DNA of 64,000 nucleotides from Stercorarius parasiticus (lineage: Eukaryota > Chordata > Aves > Charadriiformes > Stercorariidae). The position numbers and the translations under genes were made by a program. Each line of letters begins with the position of its first letter. The stretch's first letter is position 1. Below the pieces are notes generated by a model. The model saw only the letters and a program-made list of their open reading frames with translations. It searched no databases and was not told the DNA's origin. The stretch covers positions 129,845 to 193,844 of the forward strand of contig VWZL01003407.1 in assembly GCA_013396915.1 (NCBI GenBank). Reading direction: 5' to 3'. Shown here piece after piece: positions 1 through 13,300 of this stretch.

Positions 1-3000
1 AAGAAATTTAAGAAAAACTAGTTTCTTCAAATTATCTTTAAAACACATCACAGAAAAAAAACCCATCCACACCTACAGGAAAATAAAATACTTTCAACCC
101 TGCAGCTACAGTCACTTTTAACAGTTTTTCATCAAAAAAAGCAGTGAAAACAAAATGCAGAAATTTTGTAGTGAAGCTCAGGGTTGACTCATGACCACAA
201 GTGGACCTGGCTGCCTCAGCTGACTTCTGCCCTTGACTTCTTCCATCTGGAAGAGTGTGGCCATCTGCAACAGCAGGAATAGCCAAGAGAAATACACAGT
301 CACTTCAGCCACTGCATCTTACAGAGGTATGTTACGGGAAAGCATCATTAATTTTAACTTATGTTAACATTAAAGAGTATAATGTGTGACAGACACCTCA
401 TACATCTATCCTTGTAATGGGTATAGCACACACGTAAGAGGAGCTGGCAGGTACCCGCAAGTGGCAATCGTTTCAACCACTACAGCTAAATTCACTTGCA
501 CTTATGAGTCAGTCTTCACATACTTCTGGTGACACATGCATAAATAAAGTTATTGCTTGTTTTTTATATTCTTGTGCAATTAGGAGAGTCATGCATGAGA
601 TCTTTTAACCAATATCAAACTAACACAACTCATTTTGGAATAAGCATTCAAATGAGCACTACTAGGCAACAAGTAGGGCATGCTCATATACCACAAGTTG
701 AGAGGAAACTCAAGTGAAAAAGTGTTCTCTTTCAATATGTCACATTAGGAGCACACAAAGAACTACCATACTACGCAGTACTACAGAACTGCATATTGTT
801 TTGACAGAAAGCCTTTTTCAAAAAACATGTTACGTATTTTTCCCTTCTACCCTTTCTAGAATGCCAATTTCATGTTAGTTTGACCTCCTCCTCAAAAGAC
901 CTCCTTTCATAGTACCCATCCTTCTCTCTCCTGTCACTTAAAACAAACCAGTGTATTAGCTGAGAAGAAAAATCCCTGGTGCTGTAGGGCAAGCCTGAAC
1001 ACCCATGCTAGAAGTGCAGCCCAATGGTAACTCTGTGTGTGCGGTGCCTATATTTTACAATGCATTCGACAGCCCACACAACAAGAAATTTTTTTTTCTT
1101 TTTCGTAAGGAGAAGCTAAGTGAGGCAGAAAGCAACAAACTGATGGGTTTAAAACAGATTAACAGGGTAACTGTATCCCCTTCTCCTCTCAGGGTTTTGT
1201 TTTTTTTTTCCTGTTCCCAAGTTCTCAACTTAAATAACCACCAACAGTAGGGAAAGGAAGGATTGTAGTTACAAAGTATTTTGGTTATCTTAATACTGTA
1301 CTATTGCAGCTGTGTGTTACAGCAATTGCAAGATGAACCATAAATGAGACAGGAAAGCATTAACTAGTATCCAAACAAGCCACACAAAGAGCTCAAGGAA
1401 ACATTCTGCCAGAGCCTGATCTTTCTTGTTCCACCACCAACCGCAGCTATTGACCAAAAAAAAAAACTAAACAAAAAATGGGGCTTGAAGGCCACTGCTG
1501 TATGCCTATTGTCTGTGAAATCAATCAGATTCATAGTGTTGGGTATGGGTGGCATGTAGTTTTTGGGAGGGTGGGGTGTTTTATTTTAAATGAACATGCA
1601 AGCTTTTTAATTTTTACAGAAACACTACCTTCTTTACTCTGATGTGTGTGGGGTAACCATTTCAGTTTCTACTAGAAATTCTCATCTCAACATACATCAC
1701 ATAAGCTAGGCTTCTGCCAGGCAGTGCAAGTAAACTGCTGCTTTTTACCTTACCAAATATATTCATTTATTGAGAAGGAAGGCCAATAAAGACCAGTCTT
1801 TCACAGTAAGGTATGCAAGGCAAATGCAATCATGGTCTAAACCAGGAAGAGGCAGACGACCAGTGAGCATGATTACAGATACGAGAAGCTGAAGAGCACA
1901 AGTACCCAGCTTTGGTCGCACACCAGAGCCAACAACTACTAAGCAGTGACAGGTAAGGAATCTCTCTGCCTGCAGGGCTCTAAGGAGGCCTCACCGAGTC
2001 TTCTGCAGCCACAGTTCGAGAGGCACAGAAAGGCTGCCAGTTCTTGGCAATTTCATGGTGCCACAGCTGCTATGCCCTCAGGTTCCTGCTCAGGCTCTAG
2101 GCTGCTCCCTTCACAGGGCAATGCTGGTATCAGCAAGAATACAAGCTAATTACACTGCCAGAGCTTACAGTCTGAGACAGGTGCCTGTGACTAGTTAAAG
2201 AGGCACTATGAATTCTCAGTTCAATAAATTTCAGTTCAGTGTCCTGAGAAAGATTCCAGGCAAATAAAAACTAGTTCTAGCTTCTACAGAGTTAGAATAT
2301 TAATAAACAGCAACAACTGTGCATACTCTCAAGAGTTCACTTTAAAAAACAAAAAACAAAACACAAACAAACAGCAAGGACAACAGAGACACCAGAATTT
2401 TATTTTCCATGACAGCAAGACTACAAGTATTAGCACACCTCTATACTTGACTAAGTTTACTCTTTCATGTAATTCACATGAACTCATAGAATCACAGATC
2501 GGTTTGGGTTGGAAGGGACCTTAAAAATCATCTAGTTCCAACCCCCCTGCCCTGGGCAGGGACACCTCCCACTAGACCAAGTTACTCAAAGCCCCATCCA
2601 GCCTGGCCTTGAACACTTCCAGAGATGGGGCATCCACAGAAGTGAGACTGACCGGCCTGTAGTTCCCTGTGTCTTCCTTTTTTCCCCCTTTTTAAAAATG
2701 GGGGTTATGTTTCCCCTTCCCAGTCAGCGGGAACTTCACCAGACTGCCACGACTTCTCAAATATGACGGAGAGCGGTTTGGCAACTTTATCTGTCAGTTC
2801 CCTCAAGACCTGCAGGTGAATCTCATCAGGTCCCATGGACTTGTGCACCTCCAGGCTCCTCAGCCTCAAACCTGATCTTCTCCTACAGAGGGTAGTTCCT
2901 CATTCTCCCAGTCCCTGACTTTGCCTTCTGCGACTTGGGCGGTTTGGGTAGAGCCCTTACCAGTGAAGACCGAAGCAAAAAAGTCACTGTGTACCTCAGC

Positions 3001-4257
3001 CTTCTCCATATTCCAGGTGAACAGGTCTCCTGTTTCCTTCCAGAGAGGGCCTACGTTTTTCCTAGTCTTCCTTTTATCACTGACGTACCTATAGAAGCTT
3101 TTCTTGTTGCCCTTGACATCCCTGGCCAGATTTAACTCTATCTGGGCTTTAGCTTTCCTAATGTGATCCCTGGTGGCTCAGACAATTTCTCTGAAACTCC
3201 AACATTCTATTTCACTGGTAGAACTCAAAATATTTTAAGAGAAAAAAGGTAGTTTTGTGTGGGGTTTTTGGCTGGTGTATTATTTATTTTATTTTTAAGA
3301 AGTGAATGGAAGAACACAGCTTCTTTTGTTTTGGGGACAGAAAATTTTACACATTGTTTTAAAATCGTAATTCTGCAGTCTATACCTTTGTCCTACCATA
3401 TTAGAAATTAAGTCTATACAGAGGAGGTTTTTGCACATAAAGGACTATAAAAATAATTTTCAGTTCAAAATCAGGAAAATGTCACATACAAAATATTTTT
3501 GATGCTAATGAGCATGTCATTATTCAAATTCATTCCAGAACCAATGAGGTACAGCACTTACAAAATTAGCTAAGGAATTACCTATAAATTAGATATTTTC
3601 TTCATTCATCTAATAGCAAACTGGAAGTGAAAGTGAAAGTTAACATCTAAATCAATTTCTAAGCAAGCATCTTAACCTGAAAGGCAGTGAAAAGAAAAAA
3701 TTATATTGGCTAATTGTTTGGTTTTCTTCCTAGTTCAATGATAAAAAGCAGATTCACTGCAAGATGTAAGCCTCTTGGATGACAAAAATCTTCTTAGCAT
3801 ATATGCCATTTATCCAGAGTACTTCTCACACAAAATAAATTGGACCCATTCATTAAGTTTAATATCCATTTTAAGTTAAAAGAATTTAAGCAAGATTAAC
3901 AATGAAAGCTGTCTTAGTAAACACATTGTTTTTAAGCCAATGAAATCGTTACAGATAAGCAGAGGTTTAACAAAAACCAATAGCAGACAGTTTCTCAGTA
4001 TAAATCAAACCATGAAATGCTTCTACAATTCTATGAAATATACATCTACCAATTAGTACAAAAAGCATGCAAATAGCGACACCAAAAAATTCACTAAAAA
4101 CACGTAAAACCAGAAAAATTGTTTGAGCTTTGTAAAAATCATTCTTAGAAGGATGTTTATAACTATTGTTTTCCTCTAATACTCTGAACTAGGTCAGTAC
4201 TCAAGTGTCCCAAAGCACATTGTAAAAAAAAAAAAAAAGAGAATATATTATTATTAC
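1..4257. other. MOSPD2 intron 10 (partial) with CR1
   Basis: AT-rich intronic sequence downstream of MOSPD2 exon 10. Besides the CR1 element and short A/T runs (for example the A-run near 4224) no coding exon was found. The MSP exons are not here. The minus-strand 82-codon open frame at 38-286 has no recognisable similarity. Confidence 0.8.
2486..3205 (-). repeat. CR1 LINE fragment, internally deleted
   Basis: The reverse complement of the avian CR1 3' end starts at CATAGAATCACAGA near 2486 and runs through GGTTTGGGTTGGAAGGGACC to about 2640. It then jumps to a more upstream CR1 portion (CTGACCGGCCTGTAGTTCCC onwards) that continues to about 3205. The order and the missing middle show an internal deletion or rearrangement. 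It lies inside a MOSPD2 intron in the same orientation as the gene. The 66-codon open frame at 2935-3135 on the other strand is a by-product of this repeat. Confidence 0.9.
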
Positions 4258-4370
4258 CTGATATGTAATAAAGGTCCTTTAAAAGTGGTTAATGCTTTCT
4301 TTGCATTTTTTGGTTTGAACTCTGTTTTGTCAGTTTCCTCTGATTTGGAAATTTGTTCTATAGAATTCAT
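4258..4370 (-). CDS. MOSPD2: MOSPD2 exon 10 (linker before the MSP domain)
   Basis: The exon is 113 nt. The acceptor is TTTCTACTTAG and the donor ATCAG/GTAATA, a weaker donor than the others. It encodes MNSIEQISKSEETDKTEF and KALTTFKGPLLHIS. The FKGPLLHIS string immediately precedes the MSP domain in MOSPD2. It ends in phase 2. No MSP-coding exon (expected to begin PAEELYFGS) was found in 1-4257 on either strand. Confidence 0.92.
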
Positions 4371-7300
4371 CTAAGTAGAAATGATAGTTATAATGATTAA
4401 CTAGAAACCTGGGTTATACATGTTACAGAATCATGCAGGTATTTCAAAGAATATTAGGTGGCTTATTTCAACAATTTATGTATTTCAGACCAAGATTAAT
4501 ATGTGTTCATTCCCTGAAGCTGCTTGAAGGCCACTGAATAAAATGATTTCTTATAGAAGTTAAATAATATATTAAACATGCATGAAACAAAACTTCTGCT
4601 TTGGTTTTTTTTTTCCCGTGTAACTTCCTGATACCCAAGTTGGTTGTTTTTGAAAACTCCAGACATGTTAAATTATAGTACCTCAAATACTTATGATTAA
4701 GATTGAATTTTAAGATTATGAAGCACTCTTCCATGGCAAAACTTTTCAATTAAAATAGACACCCCAATACAATCACTGCAACACTGAACAGAAAACACAA
4801 TAACAATTTCACACTTTATTGTACTGCAGAGTTGCTAAACGTATCTTCACTGCTTTTAGATGGAACTCTGAAGTATTGGAGAATTTAAAAGAAATAATGC
4901 TGATTTAATTGGTGCATCCAAAACTGCAGATATCTTAGGTTCTGAGGGTTTTCCTCTATTATATTAATAAAACACATGTCAGCAGGTCTGAACATCTTAT
5001 AAAAAATGAAAGAACTCTGGAATTAAGTGCAAAACAGGGGGAGGGGGATACAGGAAACTGAAAGAATTGGTGACATCATGACTCAAGATCAGGTACCTGC
5101 ACAGTTTGCTTAGCCTTGTTTTTATTCCACTTAAAACACAGAGAGAAGACATGAAGAGAATTCAGTTTACGTAAATTTGAAGTATGGGAATGAAAGGAAT
5201 ACAAAATCTTAGGAAAACAGGTTTTATAAAGAGAACCACCCAGCAATTTGATTCCATTTTTTATAATTACAGTTATAGCAAAAGGTTAGTATGTAAATAC
5301 ACTGCACTAGTTACGTTTTGGGCTTTATTCTACATAAATCTAACTAAAATTACCATAGAAAAATATTACTATAGCAGACATTTAAGGTGGAGTCCTTCTT
5401 GCCAAATGCAGGCATCTACAGGAGAGGCACTTACTAACCAAGTTTATTACTCATGGCTCCCTCTGGTCTGTGGAAAAAAAATCATCCCTTCTATGGGATA
5501 AGAGGCATACATATAAATCAAATCAGAGGAATTCTTAGTGATGACAAGAGTCTGCATATAAAGACTGGGAGTGCAGTGAACCATAATGAAGACAATGATA
5601 CCTCAAAGACCACTTGAAATCTTTTAGTTTGGAAGCTGGCCTTACTTAAAAAATATTTGAATATTTCTATTTAGATACAGTCAAGTAACAACAATTAAAT
5701 TAGAAATAAGAAAAGCCAATCATTCTGTGACAATAGGGGAATGTTTCTGAAAACACATTTTGGAAAAGGACATAATATTGAAGTGGCAAGCAATGGCGTA
5801 CTTGCTGTGGAAGAAATATCAAGTATTATTCTTAAATACATGAACAGAAGAATAGTGAGTTGAAGCAAAAAAAAAATATACTTCTTACAGAAATAGTACC
5901 ATCAACAATGAGATATGGTCTGAAATTTTTAAAGTACGTTAAAGGCAAGGCCTTATATGTGCCTTAATATTAATTGATACATGATGAGCATAAATGGCAA
6001 TCTTATTATTAGTTCATTGTAAAGATTGAGTAGCAGCTTGATTACGCTGTATAAAAGAGAAAATACTATAAACCTAATTATTATTTTTAAGAGTGAAAAG
6101 TAAAAAAATACTGTAAGTAGAAAGCTGAACTTAGCCAAGCAAATTAAAAGCTAACACTGAGGCTATTAAGCACAAAGCCAACTCACACACTGAACAGGAA
6201 TTCTCTACTTTTCTATATCTGAGAATCAGAGCTTGGAATACGTGCTACAACCAAAACAAGCTACTGAGTCTAATGGTCAGGAAGTCACCATGGTTTTGTA
6301 ATGCTTCCTTTTGACCTTAAAGTCACTGAAATTATCTTTTTTTTTTTTTTAATAGCTGGCCAAATTGCACTGAAGAGCTGGACTATGTAAAGTGAGCTGT
6401 GTTTCAAATTATTCTGACAAAAACTTAAAACAGCAAATGAAACTCAAAGTGTAATATTAAAGTATTCTACTCCACTAAACAGAAGTTTTGCAATTAATCT
6501 TCCAAAATTAATTATGGCACTAGAGTAGTGAATTTCAGATTTTTCCTGCTATTTTCAGGAGTGATATCCCAACTGACTATCATTGCACATTCCTTAATAT
6601 CACTTCATATGGACTTGTGTAAAGAAAATGCCTTTATATTTCTGGATAAACACCACTGCAGGAAGATTATATTGTAAAACAGCATTAATGGATTAGGGAT
6701 ACAATTTCTCCTGAGACTAAATGAAAACTTTTATGCGTTGGGATTTTATCAATAATTTAAGAAAACAAATTTACATCCAGTAACGTATATGTATTTAACT
6801 GTTAAGATTTTTTCATGCACTTACTGACTTAAGCATCTGAGAAAACTAGATGTATTTTAAGATGCACACCACTAGATATGCCAAAATTAAAAATAAACCA
6901 ACATAAGACAGACATAATCTTTGAAAACAAAACAGAGACTTCTTAAGTTTTACCGTACAATTCATTATATTCCAGAAATATACTAAATATTCGATAGACA
7001 TTTTACTCATTCAGAAGCATGAAACTGGTCTTAACAGACTGAGCAGCAAGGTTGAAACTGCAAGCATATTCTTCAGTTTTACTGTGTTCTTTTATCAAAC
7101 TGGAGGTCAGAAAAAAAGTTTTTAAAAAAATAATCAATACAGAAAGGAAACGCCTGACAAGAAACAAAGGTTATATGCCTCTTGTCCCACTTTATAACCA
7201 TTTAACTAATCTTGCCTCAACCTTCAGAGTTAGATACCTTTTTCTGATTAAGGTTTTGTTCTTCATTCAGCTCCCCAGTCTCCTTGGTATCCGCATCTAT

Positions 7301-10300
7301 CTCTTCTTTACTTTCAGGCTCATCTTCACTAGTAATGGGCCCATTTTCACATAAAGGAGTTTGAAAGTCATCATCAACCAATGGAGGATAGCTGTACTTG
7401 AAAGAATCCTAAGACATACGGAGATTTTTAAAGGACCAGTTATTTAGGAGGATGAGAAAAAGTGCCTTCTCTAGTACTTTTTAAAATGCAAATAGAGTCA
7501 TTTTTTTCGTTTCACATGACTTGTATATTTCATTTATCCATTTTAAGTTGGCCCCCTGTGCAGAAAGCTGACACTACCAACAGTTTTTATTTTATTGTTA
7601 TTTTATCACTATTAATAGACAAATAAACACAGTCACCCAATGAGTCCACTAAATTGTAACCACTGTTGTTATTTATAGTCACAGCAGAACTGCAGAATCT
7701 GGTCTATCGAGGATCAACATTCAGAGTCCTAATGCTGAAGTTTTGTTCTTAGTCCTAGGAAACATGGTTTAAAACCTATGACAGCTATTTCTAAAGAATG
7801 TTCCAGAGGTGATGAAAAACTTCAGTTGTTCTTTGTATTTTAGTTTCATAATAGCCACAATTAAAAGAAAACAAAAAAAAAAAAAAACCAAATGACAAAA
7901 AACAAAACCAGAAAACAACCCTTAACAATCCCTAAAGTTTAACCTAGTGTGTGGACCTTTAACATATCCTGCAACTCAGACCTCAGTCTTTGGAATGCTA
8001 AATCATTTTAAAGATCATACTCTAGATACCTGAGTAACATAGAGGCAGCATACCTAAGTTTTCGATGCTTCTACAGTGAAGGTATCTTTGTATTGCAGGA
8101 CCAGTGAAAACAGTTTTTGCTAACTAGAAAGTCTCTTAACATTCCCAAAATAGTTCTATTACAGCTAATGTTAGAAACAGCGTTTAAACAAGGGTCTCTG
8201 TTCCTACTGCATTTTCAAAGTTTTAAATCCCAAGTAAACTGAATTAGTTTGTCAGCTTTTCCAAAAATAACATAGCTTTGACTCTTATGAAGGAAACTCA
8301 AGCCATGCCCACAGTTCCCAAACTATGCTACTGGCAGGGAGTTAAAGAAAGTGTTTCAAGAGAGCTCTCCATAAGCAAGTATGTTTTCTCAAAACATAAA
8401 AAATAATGTGATGTTAGGGGGAAAAAAAAAGAAACCCCAAACAAAACAGCGTACTTCCTGCTTATCTATAATCAAGGCCTAAATCTCTCCTATTCTTCAG
8501 GCTGCAGCAACAGTCACAGACCTTTAAGTGAATGAAACAGGTATCCACTGGCTTAAGCAATATCCTATTAAGGACCTAAAGGACAAGCTTTAAGTATCAG
8601 GAACGGACTAATTCACTATCAGAAAAGACTCCAGAGTGCTAGAAACACTACAGTAGGCTTGCAGAATACTGATATCCTCCATTTGCAAATACAAGGCAGA
8701 AATAGCCAGCTTACCCTTAGCCAAACTGATAAAAAGCTTTTTCACTCCTTTCCAGCAGATGATGAAGGGCATATGACAAAGTGACCTTAATAAAGAGATG
8801 CTAATTTTGCTGCACGTTTCACTTGGACACATAAATCCACAATGCTGGACAGCTTCAGCAGCTGAGCAGAATTTCATCACTGGGACAACTTAAAGTACCA
8901 CACTTTCTAATCACAGTCCATAAGTTTCGGTGTCATGGGCTTATCTACCAACAGAGTGAAAACCTCAGACAGATAAACAAGACAGATTTATTCAATGCTT
9001 GATATGTAGCATTGAATAATTATATAGACTAATCACTTTCTTTTACAGCGGATGTTTTTACTGTTTGGCAATTGTGGTAGACACATCTTAATCACTGTAG
9101 TGATGTTTTCTAAGGCTACATGTACACAGTGGCCACGAAGTCACATGCAAAATACTTAGTGATGTCTTAGCTTCAGGCCACTGACCTATAAAAGGTCCTT
9201 CCAAGAAGCTATGGGCTACCAATTCAGATATCCAGGTGAAGAGCACAGCATTCTAGTTGCACACATTGTTCAATATTGGCACTAGTGGAGAGAATCCTAG
9301 ATTTAATAAGGATGGATTGCCCATCTCTGACAAAGGAAAACTGGGCAAATACACAAACTAACACCCTACTGCATGTATGTCTTGCATCAATGTGTACACT
9401 GTATGTACATCAACCTTGCACAAAATATTATTGAAGAAGCAACAAATCTTCCTGGACAGCCAAAAGCACGTATGCCTTAAGATTTGGATTGTTCCAGCAT
9501 TAACATCAACAGCTGGAACAGGTAGAATGTGGAATACAACAGATTGGGAGTCCAAGAAAACACTAACTTAGTATACATTTATTACTAAACGAAAATGATT
9601 AGCGAGTGGCTTTCGAGCACCTAATCCTAATTTTCCAGATAGCTTATTATTAGCTTGCTCCTAAATCTGTTTTGGGCAATTCCAGCAAGTTCTACAAGAC
9701 CAATCGACTATAAACAGAGGGACATCTGCGCAGCACGGAAAAGAACTACTCAAAGCCAGGTATATGGTATGCAATCCCTCTTGATTAGCAGTATGGTAAC
9801 AGTCCCAGACAACAGGCACTGATGAGGACTTGGAATATAAACATAAATCCCATTTAAAGTCCTGCGAAATCTAAGCTTCTGTTTTCCATAATTATTTTTA
9901 ATGCTTTTGATACTCTGGAGACACCTTTGTCCATTGGTTGTCTAAAACCAAGCAAGTTACATTCCTCTTTTCACTGCTGGTTGACAGTTAATTGAAGGAT
10001 TTTCATGCTAAGGAAACCTTCAGATTCATCCTTCGAGTGACCCCAAGCCACAGTGAAACCAAAACATACTTAAAGATAACTTCACTGAGATATGGAAGCT
10101 TGAAGGCTTCTGATGGAGCCAGAACAGTTCCTTCAAGCCAAGCAAAGTAACCACTGACTCCGAGTTTAACATTATTAATTCTATTTCCAAAATGGATTTT
10201 TTTTTTGTTAATTACAAAACTAGTCTCTAACATTCCTCTTGCATACCTAGATTCCACTGTACTTATGTTCTCTGTATCTCCCCAAAGAAACTAGCCAAAT

Positions 10301-13300
10301 GACCTGCTCCGCTACTTGTTTATGCCTGGCAAGACCTGGCTCTTCCAAGACAGATCCTTATAGGGGACACAAGAGAAAGAGAATGAGTCTACTTATGGCT
10401 ACTGTATGAAGTACAAGGTTATGAACAGATATGCTGTGCTCTTCACATGCATCATGCTAGTTGCAAATATGACAATCTGTTCCTAAACGTGTGGAAATCA
10501 AAGACGACAGAATGAGAACTGGAAGGAGGCAAAAAAACCCCCAAACAAAACAAACCCAAAACCAAAAAACAAATGCTTGAGTGGAGGGAATTAATTTGTG
10601 CAAGTCAGATACTGCCTTAAAAAAAACAGGCCTGACAACAGTAATACTGGCGAATGTACTCTATCTTCAGAGACTCTAGCTGCCTCAAGTGAAGCCAACG
10701 TTAAGCCCATCAAGAAAAGTTAAATTCTGAGAAAAGGTCAGTAAAGTTGTCCGTCTTCTGGTTGAAAAACTCCTTGCTTTCAGAGAGATACAAAATACTG
10801 TTTTAATGTATGCACTGAAGAAATCTTTGGAAGGAGGATCGGGAGCACAATTTTGAAGTCTGAGTATTTACTAACAATGTTTCCAGACAATGACAGTTCT
10901 GAGGTTAAAAGTTCAAAACAACCATCAAGTGGCTAAATACCAAAGAGACTCAGTAGTTAGACAAAAGGTCTGCTGGTCCAAAATATATGCTTTTAATATG
11001 CAGAGATGTATCTGTTTTTCTGAAATTGTCAAAACCCTTGGAGTCCTTGTCAAGCAAGTTTACTCTCATTCTACTAATTTATTTCTGTCACTGCAACTTA
11101 CTACCACAGGCAAATGGTTTGGATAAGCTGCCTCCCTGTGATTCTGGAACTTGTTAACGCTCTTAGATGGACAACATGGAGCCTATGTGCTCAACAATCA
11201 CTAACCGTCAGTGAGACCCTGCAAGTCAGACCTTGCAAGACAAGATAAAGGTTAACTCTGTGTGCTTAGCCAGACACTTCAGGAGAATATTTAGCAAAGC
11301 CACAAGCCTCTTTCTTTAAAGACGTAATTAGCTATCAGGTAAGATGGTCTAAAAAGCAGACAGGAGATACTCAGCTCTAAGAAGGAGGAAAAGAACTTTC
11401 CCCTCTATTGCAACAATAGGACAACGCCATGGGAGCTAGGCCCAGAACCACTGCTATACACCACTCAAGTCCTTACTCAAGCCACTTCAGACATCGTCCG
11501 CCCTTCCCTCAATGCCCACTCCTGAAGTTCAGCAATTTCAGCTTTCTCTAACATGAGAAAGTTCTTACATGAGCCTGGGCAGTTTGGGCAGCAATTTTCC
11601 ATGGAGAAAGACGATATCGTCTTTTCCTCAAGAGTCTCATGCAAAAGCACTTTATAAAGGCCGCTACTTTCCATCAAATTAAAACAAACCAAGGTAACTT
11701 AAGTCTTTAAGTTCCCAAACCAAGTTTCATATGTTCTGGCTACCAGAACTCTACCTTGAGTTTATATACAAAGGAACACTGCCTCTCCTACTGCTGCTGA
11801 AGTAGTCTTCCTTTTCTCCATATTGTTACTGCCATAACTCTAAAAACACTTCAGGAAAAAAAATGGAAAAGAACAAGTAAAAATAACCCCTCTACATTGG
11901 GCTTATTCCATTACCATAAATGGTCTACAAAAATTTTAAACGAAAAACATCCTCTTTCTGCAAATTCTATTATAAAGATTATGTAAACTTATTTACTAGC
12001 TTTGTGAAAAATGAAACCTGTTGTACAAGATCCTTGTGCAGTTTTGACATTTAGATTGCACTAGAATAGGATCCAGGTTCTGTGATACTGGATCGTAGGA
12101 TACTCTTGGGAGCTCTAATACACTCTTAAAACCAGAAACTTCTACAGTCATGTTTTAAAATGCAGCCCTAGAGACAACAAAGGAAAAATAATTGCAATAT
12201 GATTGTCTTTACCAAATCATAGCTTTGGAGCAGAATGAAAAATCTCAGAGGGCCATGAAACCTATTTTCTGTTCACAGAATTTGTTTCATAAACCAAGAC
12301 ATAATCTCCAATTCATCGGGAGGAGGGAAGTAGAAGGAAGAATGACACTTAAAATGGAATATCTTTTTTTTAGAGGTCTGAAAAAGTAAGTAGTTTCCAA
12401 TGACTTGAAAGTGGATGAATGATTCAGAAAAATTATTTCTGTACTTAAGACTGCCAGATATCAAATTCTCATGAAGTTAATCCATTTTATATTAATGTGA
12501 TTTACAAATTATAATGGCAGAACAGCTTTAAGAAATTTCAAATTCCGACTCTCAATCCCACATATGTAATTTATATAAGCGTGCCTCAATGTATCACAAA
12601 AGGACCATGATATATTAATATACTTACAGTTCCACCCATGTGAGGTGGCAGATACTCTCCACTGATGTATTCCTGTACATCACTCTTGTTCGTGAACTTT
12701 AACATGCTTATTGCATCTGGACCAAGCCAACCCTTCACAATTTTAAAAGCAGCTTTAAAAAAAAACACAACAAAACACAAGAGGTATACATAAATTGCCA
12801 GGAAGCATTTTTTTTGCAGCGTATTGGTAGACTTTATGGAACACAAGTGAGCTACATCCCATAAGATACAGCAGGATGTGCTCTGAAAGTATCTATTATA
12901 ATGGGAATAAACAGTACAAGGAAAAGAATATTATTTAGACATTTATGGACATACACTTTTCTATAGATGAATGCAGACAGACCACAGACTTTCATGGAAA
13001 GAGTATCTTTGACTTAACAAATGACAATTTTGTTGTCTTGGAATTTAGCGCAGGAAGTACTGAAGATGTAAAAGCATCTGTATTTCAGAATCTGAGTAAG
13101 GGTGTTTGGGAAAGATATGTATACGCTCTTCCTAGTTGAAATGTTTTGCTGCTTTAAAGGACACTTGTTTAGATCGACAGAGTATTTTCAAACACCGTAG
13201 TTATTCCAGTGATGGTAAAACATGAATATACAGAAAAATATAAAGCCATATAAAAATAGGTATTCATATGGTAAAACACAGGAATAACATGCTTATCCTG

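Noticed and set aside
38..286. 82-codon minus-strand open frame, checked as a possible MSP-domain exon of MOSPD2
   Set aside because: Its translation shows none of the MSP-domain residues expected after FKGPLLHIS, and its borders lack matching phase.
2935..3135. 66-codon plus-strand open frame
   Set aside because: It is antisense to the CR1 element and has no independent coding support.
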